6,771 nucleotides of DNA from a bacterium (GTDB lineage: Bacteria > Patescibacteriota > Minisyncoccia > Phycocordibacterales > Phycocordibacteraceae), in assembly GCA_021817685.1 (NCBI GenBank), contig JAKAGD010000038.1, forward strand, positions 1 to 6,771, written 5' to 3'. Below are positions 1 to 6,356 of this stretch, piece by piece. Below the pieces are notes generated by a model. It was not told the origin of the DNA. It saw nothing but the letters and a program-made list of their open reading frames with translations, and ran no database searches. Within the stretch, counting starts at the first letter, position 1. Each line of letters starts with the position of its first letter. The position numbers and the translations under genes are program-made.

Positions 1-1
1 G

Positions 2-2740
2 CGCATGCTGCGCATGCGCGGGAAGAACGTGCTGTTCCCGATAGGCTTCGACGCCTTCGGTCTGCCGGCGGAGAACGCCGCCATTAAAAACGGCGTGGAT
101 CCGAAAGAGTGGACCTACAAGAACATCGAACGGATGAAGGAACAGCTCGCTTCGATGGGCCCGTCGTTTGATTGGAGTAAGGAAGTCGTCGCCTGCGACC
201 CGGGTTACTACCAATGGACGCAATGGCTCTTCGCCAAGCTCTTCGAACACGGGCTCGCGGTGCATAAAGAAGCGCCCGTCAAATGGTGTCCCAAAGACCA
301 GACCGTGCTTGCGAACGAGCAAGTGATAGACGGCAAGTGCGATCGGTGCGGCACGGAAGTCGTGGAGAAGCGGCTCACGCAGTGGTTCCTGAAGATCACC
401 GACTACGCCGAGCGCCTGCTTGAAGGATTGGAGAAACTGCCGTGGCGCGAAGAGATAAAAGACGCTCAGCGCGCCTGGATAGGGAAGTCGGAGGGCGCGT
501 ACCTGGAGTTTCCGATTTCCAATGCAAGTAAGCCAAACTTCATCATCCTGCACGGTTGGACCGGTCGCGCGGACAAGAATTTCATCCCGTGGCTAAAGGC
601 GGAACTAGAAAATAGAGGCTATGGAGTGCAGGCACCGCAAATGCCGGATACCGATCATCCGACAGAGAATGACCAAGTGGCCTACGTGCTAGAAAATTGC
701 CGGATGGATGAGAACACAGTTCTCATCGGGCACAGCTTGGGTGCGATAGTAGCAATGAAAGCATTGATAAAACACGGTAAACCTATCCGCGAACTTGTAC
801 TTGTTGCCGCGGCGAAAGATCCGAAACATAGTAATGAAAATAAGAATTTCCACGCCACATTTTCATGGGAATTTGATTTCGAGACGCTGAAAAAGCTGGC
901 GCCTGACCGACTCATACTTTCTGACCTTAAGGAAAAGGATCGAATTGTATACCTGGAGGAAATGGCCGCGAACCTTGATGCGAAGCTCGTTACCGGCACA
1001 TCCAAAAGAGAGCATTATACAGGCAAAGAGGAACCTGACATTTTGGAAAGCCTCAATGTATCTATTTCTGGGCGTAACGAGAAGATAAAAGTTTTCACCA
1101 CGCGGCCGGACACCGTCTTCGGTGCCACGTACGTCGTGCTTGCACCGGAGCACCCTCTGATACAGAAGATAGAAGATAGAATATCGAATATAGACGAGGT
1201 CAAAAGATACGTAAAAGAGACCGCGCAAAAGACTGAACGGGAAAGAAGCGAAAATAAAGACAAGACCGGAGTGAAGCTAGAGGGCGTTTCCGCGGTCAAT
1301 CCGGCAACGAAGGAAGAAATCCCCGTCTACATCGCCGACTACGTGCTCGCCTCCTACGGAACCGGCGCCGTGATGGCCGTTCCTGCGCACGACGAGCGCG
1401 ACTTTGAATTCGCGCAAAAAATGGACCTTCCGGTGCGTGAAGTCGTGGACCGCGCGGATAAACCGGCGCCGTATACCGGGGAAGGTTTGCTCCTCAATTC
1501 CGGAGATTTTACCGGCAAGGGAAGCGGGGACGCGAAATGGGACATCGTCGCGTACGCGGGCGGGACGCGTGCGACCATGTATCGCCTCCGCGATTGGCTC
1601 GTCTCGCGCCAGCGCTACTGGGGCTGTCCGATACCGATCGTCTACGACCCGGAGGGCAAGCCGCATGTCATTCCCTCCGAACATCTGCCGTGGCTTTTGC
1701 CGACCGATGTTGACTTCACGCCGACCGGCAAAGCGCCGCTCGCCTCGTCAAATGAACTCAGAGAGCGGGTGACAAAAATATTCGGCGAGGGTTGGACGCC
1801 GGAGTACGACACGCTGGATACGTTCGTGGATTCGTCGTGGTACTTCCTGCGCTACCTGGATTCGCAGGACGCGCACGATTTCTCCGACGCGGCGCTCATG
1901 AAGAAGTGGATGCCCGTCAACCGCTATTCGGGCGGCGCCGAGCACACGACGCTCCATCTCCTCTACTCGCGCTTTTTTACGAAGGCGCTCTATGACCTGG
2001 CGCTCGTGCCGGTGGACGAACCGTACGCGGAGCGCTTCAATCGCGGCATCATCCTCGGCCCGGACGGCCAGAAGATGAGCAAATCGAAAGGGAATGTCAT
2101 CAATCCCGATGAGTTCGTGCAGAAATACGGCGCGGACGCGGTGCGCATCTACCTGGCCTTCATCGGTCCTTATAACGAAGCGGGAAGCTACCCGTGGAGC
2201 CTGGACGGAGTCGCCTCAATGCATAAATTCCTCGAGCGCGTTGTCCGGCTCGCAGAGCGTTCACAGGACGTATCCGAAGTTCCTGAGACGATGCGACAAG
2301 CGCTTGCAAAAGCGAGTGCGAAGGTCGCCGAGGACGGCGACCGGTTCAAGTTCAATACCGCCGTTGCGGCTCTCATGATACTTATGAACGAGCTCGAATC
2401 GGCTGCGACTGTTCCAAACAGCGTTTGCCGCGAGATTGCCGTCATGCTCGCGCCATTCGCGCCGCATCTCGCCGAACATCTCTGGGAACAGCTCGGCGGA
2501 GAGGGGAGCGTGCACCAGCAGGCGTGGCCAAAGGCGGAAATTGCCGTGGAAACCGAGAAAGAGGTGGTGGTGCAGGTGAACGGCAAGCGCCGCGGCTCAG
2601 TGGGGCTCGCCGTTGACGCCGAGGAGTCCGCCGCGGTTGCGCTGGCGCTGGAAGTCCCCGCCGTCGCCAATGCGCTTGGCGGGAACGCGCCCAAACGGGT
2701 CATTTACGTACCGGGGAAAATCCTCAATCTTGTGGTATAG
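2..2740 (+). CDS. leuS: Leucyl-tRNA synthetase (5' partial) with an alpha/beta hydrolase domain inserted in its CP1 editing region
   Basis: Class I synthetase that charges tRNA-Leu with leucine in the cytoplasm and hydrolyses mischarged tRNA in its CP1 domain. The reading frame is open to the left edge, so the true start and the HIGH-type motif lie upstream (roughly 50 residues missing). Numbering from the Met at position 5: the GFDAFGLPAEN catalytic-core motif is at 15-25; the Zn-1 knuckle at 94-116 has C95, C112 and C115; CP1 editing motifs are TTRPDT at 365-370 and GTGAVMAVPAHDERD at 452-466, with D466 matching the essential editing aspartate of E. coli LeuRS; YRLRDWLVSRQRYWG is at 526-540, KMSKS at 690-694, and the C-terminal domain ends VIYVPGKILNLVV. 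All expected LeuRS parts are present. About 180 extra residues (about 173-352) form a separate hydrolase domain, making the protein ~960 aa instead of ~800-870. Ends at TAG 2738-2740; no terminator follows. Confidence 0.97.
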   Translation, partial: RMLRMRGKNVLFPIGFDAFGLPAENAAIKNGVDPKEWTYKNIERMKEQLASMGPSFDWSKEVVACDPGYYQWTQWLFAKLFEHGLAVHKEAPVKWCPKDQTVLANEQVIDGKCDRCGTEVVEKRLTQWFLKITDYAERLLEGLEKLPWREEIKDAQRAWIGKSEGAYLEFPISNASKPNFIILHGWTGRADKNFIPWLKAELENRGYGVQAPQMPDTDHPTENDQVAYVLENCRMDENTVLIGHSLGAIVAMKALIKHGKPIRELVLVAAAKDPKHSNENKNFHATFSWEFDFETLKKLAPDRLILSDLKEKDRIVYLEEMAANLDAKLVTGTSKREHYTGKEEPDILESLNVSISGRNEKIKVFTTRPDTVFGATYVVLAPEHPLIQKIEDRISNIDEVKRYVKETAQKTERERSENKDKTGVKLEGVSAVNPATKEEIPVYIADYVLASYGTGAVMAVPAHDERDFEFAQKMDLPVREVVDRADKPAPYTGEGLLLNSGDFTGKGSGDAKWDIVAYAGGTRATMYRLRDWLVSRQRYWGCPIPIVYDPEGKPHVIPSEHLPWLLPTDVDFTPTGKAPLASSNELRERVTKIFGEGWTPEYDTLDTFVDSSWYFLRYLDSQDAHDFSDAALMKKWMPVNRYSGGAEHTTLHLLYSRFFTKALYDLALVPVDEPYAERFNRGIILGPDGQKMSKSKGNVINPDEFVQKYGADAVRIYLAFIGPYNEAGSYPWSLDGVASMHKFLERVVRLAERSQDVSEVPETMRQALAKASAKVAEDGDRFKFNTAVAALMILMNELESAATVPNSVCREIAVMLAPFAPHLAEHLWEQLGGEGSVHQQAWPKAEIAVETEKEVVVQVNGKRRGSVGLAVDAEESAAVALALEVPAVANALGGNAPKRVIYVPGKILNLVV
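521..1057 (+). other. RBBP9/YdeN-type serine hydrolase domain inserted in frame in LeuRS CP1
   Basis: Protein domain inside leuS, residues about 173-351 counted from the Met at position 5. It runs from a first beta strand ending in an HGWTG oxyanion-type loop (183-187), through the nucleophile elbow IGHSLGA with S244, a LVLVAAA strand (264-270), a LILSD strand (303-307) with D312 in the acid position, to H337 in SKREHYTG and a closing helix EEPDILESL. This order and spacing fit the small RBBP9/YdeN family of alpha/beta hydrolases (about 180 aa, no lid domain). The usual SD-x-DP acid motif is stretched to SDLKEKDRI and the usual GGHF is EHY, so the family match is clear but divergent. Removing it rejoins EGAYLEFPIS to GRNEKIKVFTTRPD, an ordinary LeuRS sequence. 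GC is about 48% by hand count (541-1080), against 60-68% on flanking lines. The triad suggests it is catalytic; the substrate is unknown. Confidence 0.88.
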
Positions 2741-2760
2741 TCCGGATATCGGGCCAGGGG

Positions 2761-2789
2761 TTGACTCTTTATAAGGTGTTTGCTATAAA
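2761..2789 (+). promoter_or_regulatory. Sigma-70-type extended -10 promoter for the sigma-4/HARE gene
   Basis: TTGACT (2761-2766) is followed after exactly 17 bases by TATAAA (2784-2789), with the extended -10 dinucleotide TG at 2781-2782. Each hexamer matches consensus at 5 of 6 positions. Normal spacing puts transcription start near 2796, only about 3 bases before the ATG at 2799, so the mRNA should be leaderless or nearly so. It lies in the short gap after leuS, giving the downstream gene its own expression. Confidence 0.82.
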
Positions 2790-2798
2790 TTAGACCAC

Positions 2799-3878
2799 AT
2801 GACTAAGGCAGTACCGACCGCAAAGCATACCAAGGCGAAAAACGCCCCGTCTGCCTCGTTTTCTTTCGATAGCGGAGTCCTGGTAAAGCGCCTTCTTGCC
2901 GCCGCTCCGGAGCGCGCCCGCGAGGTTCTTATCCGCCGTTTCGGCCTCGGCACCAATTCCGAGCGCGAGACGCTTGAAGCTATCGGCGACCGTTCCGGCA
3001 TCACCCGCGAACGCGTCCGCCAGATAGAAGCGGCCGGACTCGACGCTATCCGCGCGAGCAAAGTTTTCAAAGAATCAGGCGCCGCCTTCGAAGAGATCGC
3101 GCGCTACATTGATTCCCTTGGCGCCATTGTGCCGGAGGACACGCTGCTTGCCGCCCTCGGCAAGGACGAGAAGAGCCGCAACCGGTTCCGCTTTTTCCTG
3201 ATGCTCGATTCGGCATTCTTCCGCGAACGCGAGACGAATGAATTCCTCGCACGCTGGCACATCGACAGCGCGACCGCGAAAGCCATCCATAATGCGCTTT
3301 CCAAGCTCTACGGCTCGCTCTCCGACGATGAGGTGCTCACCGAAGCGGAGCTCCTGGACCGGTTCCTCGAGGAACTGAAGGAAGTGAACGACGCGTACAA
3401 GAACGAAGAGGTCTTGAAGCGTTGGCTCTCCCTCTCCAAGCACATCGGCAATAACCCGCTCGCCGAATGGGGCCGCATGAGCGCTCCCGCTATCCGCATC
3501 AAGGGCATCCGCGACTACGCATACCTCGCCATCAAGCGCCATGGCGAACCGATGCACTTCTCGGAAGTCGCAAAGACCATCGGCACGCTCTTCTCCAAGA
3601 AGGCGCACGTGGCGACCACGCACAACGAGCTCATCAAGGATCCGCGCTTCGTGCTCGTGGGCCGCGGGCTCTATGCGCTCACCGAATGGGGCTACAAGCC
3701 GGGCGTCGTGCGCGATGTCATCCGCGAAGCGCTTGCGGAATCGGGTCCCCTGAAAAAGGACGAGATCATCAAGAAGGTTAAGAAGGCGCGTTTTGTAAAA
3801 GACAATACTATTCTCGTGAACCTCAACGATGCGCGTTACTTCAAGCGCCTCAAGGACGGCCGGTACGCGGCGGTCTAA
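2799..3878 (+). CDS. Sigma-70 region 4-like HTH protein with HARE-HTH and winged-helix C-terminus; putative transcription regulator
   Basis: A 359-aa soluble DNA-binding protein. After a basic Ser/Lys-rich tail (1-22), residues about 35-90 match sigma-70 region 4: the hallmark TRERVRQIE is at 69-77, preceded by TLEAIGDRSGI. A charged, mostly helical middle follows (95-230). Residues about 237-300 look like a HARE-HTH module, ending VLVGRGLYALTEWGY, and 302-359 look like a further winged helix, ending RLKDGRYAAV. Sigma regions 2 and 3 are absent, so it cannot bind and melt a -10 element as a normal sigma factor; a regulator or RNA-polymerase accessory factor (compare the HARE domain of RNAP delta subunit) is more likely. 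ATG 2799 is chosen because the promoter ends 10 bases before it; there is no ribosome-binding site. Stop is TAA, followed by a terminator. The exact target is unknown. Confidence 0.9.
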   Translation: MTKAVPTAKHTKAKNAPSASFSFDSGVLVKRLLAAAPERAREVLIRRFGLGTNSERETLEAIGDRSGITRERVRQIEAAGLDAIRASKVFKESGAAFEEIARYIDSLGAIVPEDTLLAALGKDEKSRNRFRFFLMLDSAFFRERETNEFLARWHIDSATAKAIHNALSKLYGSLSDDEVLTEAELLDRFLEELKEVNDAYKNEEVLKRWLSLSKHIGNNPLAEWGRMSAPAIRIKGIRDYAYLAIKRHGEPMHFSEVAKTIGTLFSKKAHVATTHNELIKDPRFVLVGRGLYALTEWGYKPGVVRDVIREALAESGPLKKDEIIKKVKKARFVKDNTILVNLNDARYFKRLKDGRYAAV

Positions 3879-3893
3879 ACGAAAGAAATGAAG

Positions 3894-3930
3894 AAAGTTC
3901 AGCGGCGCCCAAGGGCGCCGCTGATCTTTT
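3894..3930 (+). terminator. Rho-independent-type terminator after the sigma-4/HARE gene
   Basis: A perfect 10-base inverted repeat, AGCGGCGCCC (3901-3910) and GGGCGCCGCT (3913-3922), separated only by AA; in practice this is a 9-bp GC-rich stem with a CAAG tetraloop. GATC and then TTTT (3927-3930) follow, a short U tract. AAAG at 3894-3897 can also pair with CTTT at 3926-3929 across a small internal loop. It begins about 20 bases after the TAA stop and precedes the next promoter, so it separates two transcription units. Confidence 0.8.
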
Positions 3931-3944
3931 CGGTGTACATAACG

Positions 3945-3974
3945 ATGACGAACCGGCATCCTGCGGGGTATACT
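3945..3974 (+). promoter_or_regulatory. Candidate sigma-70-type promoter for the membrane protein-mltG unit
   Basis: A good -10 box TATACT (3969-3974) has a weaker -35 candidate ATGACG (3945-3950, 4 of 6 matches) 18 bases upstream. Predicted transcription start is near 3981. That lies after the first in-frame ATG (3977) and about 5 bases before the second ATG (3986), so the second is the likelier start and translation would again be leaderless. It sits directly after the terminator, as expected for a new transcription unit. Confidence 0.6.
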
Positions 3975-3985
3975 TTATGCACGCT

Positions 3986-5377
3986 ATGATCCCGTTTGTT
4001 CACCACATCGAATCGCTCTCGAAGACGATCACGGGCAAGACCGGCATCCGGTTCGAAGAGTGGCCGGTTTTCATACTCGGCCTCGCGCTCCTTCTCATGG
4101 CTTTCGTGTTCATGCCGAGCGCGGTGGCGCTCGCTCTCTCTATCGCTCTATTCCTCGCTCCCGTTTGGCTGCCGTTCCTCATCGTCGGCGGCGCATGGAA
4201 GATCTGGGTGGTTCTCAAACGCTCCGAGTTCATCGCTTCGCAAAAATACATACTGCTCGAGATCAAGCCGCCGCGCAATTTGGTCAAGACGCCGCTTGCC
4301 ATGGAAGCGTTCCTCTCCAGCATCCATCTCACCGGAGGCGAAGCGACCTGGTGGGCCCGTTTCAAGGGCGGTATCCGGCCGTCCTGGTCTCTGGAGATAG
4401 CCTCGTTCGAGGGACAAGTGCACTTCTTCATCTGGGCGCGCGCCGCGTACCGCCGGGTTGTCGAATCGCAGATGTATTCGCAGTATCCGGGCGTGCAGGT
4501 AGTAGAAGCCCCCGATTACACGCGCCTTATCTCCGCAAAACCGGAAGAATGGAGCATCTGGGGCTGCGATTTCATCCACACGGCTCCGGACCCGCTTCCC
4601 ATCAAGACTTATATCGAATACGGGCTCGATAAAGTGCAGAAAGAACCGGAGCAGGTTGATCCGCTCGCCAACCTGGTGGAGTTCATGTCATCTATCGGCA
4701 AGGGCGAGTATCTGTGGCTGCAGTTCGTCATCCGGGCGCACAAGGGCGAGAAATACGGGACGACGCCCGCCGGCAACGCGAGCAGCAGGCTCAACCCCGA
4801 AGGCAAAGCCTACACATGGAAGGACGAAGCAAACGAAATGGTGGAGAAGATCCGCAAGGAAACGCGCAGCACCTACGTCGACCCGATCACGGGCAAAGAG
4901 ATGCCCGGATTTCCGAACCCGACCAAAGGCCAGATGGAGAAAATGGCCGCCATGGAACGCAACGTTTCAAAACTCGCCTTCGACGTGGGCGCGCGCGGCA
5001 TCTACATCGCAAAGCCGGAGCACTTTAACGGCATCACCATCAGCCACTTGATCGCGCTCTTCAAGCCATTCAGCACGGAAGGGTGGAACGGCATCAATTC
5101 AACGGCGTGGATGAAGACGTTCGATGATTACCCGTGGGAGATAGGCGCCGAAAAGAAGAAGGACCACTACCGCCGCGAGCTCGTCGAGGCGTTCCGCCGC
5201 CGGCAGTTCTTTTACGACCCGTTCTTTGAGGGCGGCAAGCACATGAAGGACGCGATGGTGATGAGCACGGAGGAACTGGCCACGGTTTTCCACATACCGT
5301 CCCGCGCCGTGGAGACGCCGGGACTGGAACGCATCGCTTCCGCTACCGGCGAGGCTCCGGCAAATCTGCCGGTGTAG
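3986..5377 (+). CDS. Two-pass membrane protein resembling the N-terminal module of CPR HerA/VirB4-like ATPases
   Basis: A protein of 463 aa if started at 3986; 466 if the ATG at 3977 is used, which the -10 box makes unlikely. Two hydrophobic segments (about 26-43 and 48-70) should anchor it in the membrane, with the rest as one large soluble part. I recognise motifs that, to my recollection, occur ahead of the ATPase domain in CPR proteins annotated as type IV secretion or HerA-like ATPases: SQMYSQYPGVQVVEAPDYT (161-179), EPEQVDPLANLVEFMSSIGKGE-type text (220-241), STEELATVFHIP (427-438) and a terminal PANLP (458-462). There is no Walker A or B motif: the chain stops at TAG 5375-5377 where the ATPase normally begins. 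It may pair with an ATPase encoded elsewhere. mltG follows after 5 bases, so the two are probably co-expressed. The family assignment is from memory; function is unknown. Confidence 0.75.
   Translation: MIPFVHHIESLSKTITGKTGIRFEEWPVFILGLALLLMAFVFMPSAVALALSIALFLAPVWLPFLIVGGAWKIWVVLKRSEFIASQKYILLEIKPPRNLVKTPLAMEAFLSSIHLTGGEATWWARFKGGIRPSWSLEIASFEGQVHFFIWARAAYRRVVESQMYSQYPGVQVVEAPDYTRLISAKPEEWSIWGCDFIHTAPDPLPIKTYIEYGLDKVQKEPEQVDPLANLVEFMSSIGKGEYLWLQFVIRAHKGEKYGTTPAGNASSRLNPEGKAYTWKDEANEMVEKIRKETRSTYVDPITGKEMPGFPNPTKGQMEKMAAMERNVSKLAFDVGARGIYIAKPEHFNGITISHLIALFKPFSTEGWNGINSTAWMKTFDDYPWEIGAEKKKDHYRRELVEAFRRRQFFYDPFFEGGKHMKDAMVMSTEELATVFHIPSRAVETPGLERIASATGEAPANLPV
5357..5372 (+). other. Small hairpin just before the stop of the membrane protein and the start of mltG
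   Basis: CCGGCA (5357-5362) and TGCCGG (5367-5372) form a perfect 6-bp stem with an AATC tetraloop. It ends 10 bases before the mltG ATG and overlaps the last codons of the preceding gene. No T tract follows, so it is not a terminator. It could affect translational coupling, or be chance in GC-rich coding sequence. Confidence 0.3.
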
Positions 5378-5382
5378 AACGC

Positions 5383-6342
5383 ATGGAATTCTTCAAGAGG
5401 CACACTCTCTGGGCGGTAGCGTCCGTGCTCGTTCTGCTCTTTGTCATCGGCTACCAAGGCCTCTTTGCGCCTCCCGCGGATTTTCCCTCCGAAAGCATCG
5501 TGACCATCGCTCGCGGCGCCACGGCTCCGTCGGTCGCCGCACAGCTTGCCGACGCGCACCTCATAGCGCATCCGGCGGTCCTGCGGGCCATCCTGCGGCT
5601 GTCGGGGGCGAGTACCGGCGTACAAGCGGGCGCGTACCGATTCCAAACTCCGGAGGACGTATTCACGATAGCCGTCCGCCTCTCCACCGGCGCCTACGGG
5701 TTCCCGCCGGTGCGGCTGACCTTCGTTGAAGGCGTTACGGTGCGCGAGATGGCGGCGCAGATCGCGGATGCGCTCCCCGGAATATCGGCGCAAGATTTTA
5801 TAAAAGAGGCGCAAACATATGAAGGCTATTTATTCCCCGATACCTACCTCTTTCCGCCGTCTGCAGATGCGGCGTCAGTGGTTGCCGCAATGCGCTCAAA
5901 TTTCAACGCGAAGATAGCGCCGCTTTTGGACGGGATACGCGCATCGGGGCGCTCGCTTTCCGACACGGTCATACTTGCTTCGCTCGTAGAGAAAGAGGCG
6001 CGGACGACCGCGAACCGGCGCATCGTTGCCGGCATTCTCGAGAATCGCCTGAAACTCGGCATGCCGCTTCAGGTGGATGCGGTATTCGGCTATATCTTCA
6101 ATCGCGATACGTACTCGCCCTCGTACGCGGATCTCAAAGTGGATTCGCCGTACAACACCTATACGCACAAAGGTCTCCCGCCGGGTCCCATCGACAATCC
6201 CGGATCTGATTCGCTCGATGCCGTCGTGAACCCCACGAAGACCGATTACCTCTACTACCTCACGGGCAAAGACAACCAGATGCACTACGCTACGACCTTT
6301 GCCGCCCACCAGGCGAATCAAAGGAAATATTTGAGCAATTAG
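5383..6342 (+). CDS. mltG: Endolytic murein transglycosylase MltG (YceG family)
   Basis: Membrane-anchored lytic transglycosylase that cuts nascent peptidoglycan strands and so sets glycan length. The 319-aa chain has a short cytoplasmic start, one membrane helix (about 9-25), two LysM-like segments (about 37-75 and 110-145), then the YceG core. Family signatures in order are EGYLFPDTYLFP (147-158), ILASLVEKEA (197-206), NRLKLGMPLQVDAVFGY (221-237), SPYNTY-x-x-x-GLPPGPI (255-270) and the closing MHYATTFAAHQAN. E203 in VEKE corresponds to the catalytic glutamate of E. coli MltG (E218), so the enzyme should be active. Length is close to the family norm. The ATG lies 5 bases after the stop of the membrane-protein gene, with no clear Shine-Dalgarno sequence, suggesting a two-gene operon with coupled translation. 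Stop is TAG 6340-6342. Confidence 0.96.
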   Translation: MEFFKRHTLWAVASVLVLLFVIGYQGLFAPPADFPSESIVTIARGATAPSVAAQLADAHLIAHPAVLRAILRLSGASTGVQAGAYRFQTPEDVFTIAVRLSTGAYGFPPVRLTFVEGVTVREMAAQIADALPGISAQDFIKEAQTYEGYLFPDTYLFPPSADAASVVAAMRSNFNAKIAPLLDGIRASGRSLSDTVILASLVEKEARTTANRRIVAGILENRLKLGMPLQVDAVFGYIFNRDTYSPSYADLKVDSPYNTYTHKGLPPGPIDNPGSDSLDAVVNPTKTDYLYYLTGKDNQMHYATTFAAHQANQRKYLSN

Positions 6343-6344
6343 AC

Positions 6345-6350
6345 TAGAAT
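6345..6350 (+). promoter_or_regulatory. Possible -10 box in front of mnmA
   Basis: TAGAAT (5 of 6 matches to TATAAT) lies 6 bases before the mnmA ATG, which would place transcription start at about 6357, the A of the start codon itself. I see no convincing -35 at 16-18 bases upstream (the nearest TTGAGC, 6331-6336, is far too close). The spacing resembles the two better promoters in this window, but on its own this is weak; mnmA may simply be read through from mltG. Confidence 0.3.
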
Positions 6351-6356
6351 GCGTCG

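Noticed and set aside
521..1057. Intein or self-splicing element inside leuS
   Set aside because: There is no intein-type Cys/Ser start, no His-Asn end and no homing endonuclease motif. The segment reads as an alpha/beta hydrolase fold.
515..1068. Possible target duplication at the insert borders (ATTTC at 515-519 and 1064-1068, coding PIS and SIS)
   Set aside because: Five shared bases over such a distance are expected by chance. No inverted repeats or transposase are present, so there is no support for a mobile-element insertion or an intein.
863..1228. Minus-strand frame of 121 codons within the hydrolase/CP1 region
   Set aside because: It is a by-product of the AT-richer patch. The plus strand here codes clear hydrolase and LeuRS motifs.
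2736..2741. TATAGT as a -10 box at the end of leuS
   Set aside because: It has no -35 at the right spacing, and a much better promoter lies 25 bases downstream.
3075..3959. Long minus-strand open frame (294 codons) opposite the sigma-4/HARE gene
   Set aside because: It mirrors the coding bias of the plus-strand gene in GC-rich DNA. Its translation is rich in Arg/Val/Glu with no recognisable domain, and it runs through the terminator and promoter region of the other strand.
5212..5814. Minus-strand open frame of 200 codons across the membrane protein-mltG junction
   Set aside because: It overlaps two well-supported plus-strand genes, has no family motif, and has no promoter or start context.
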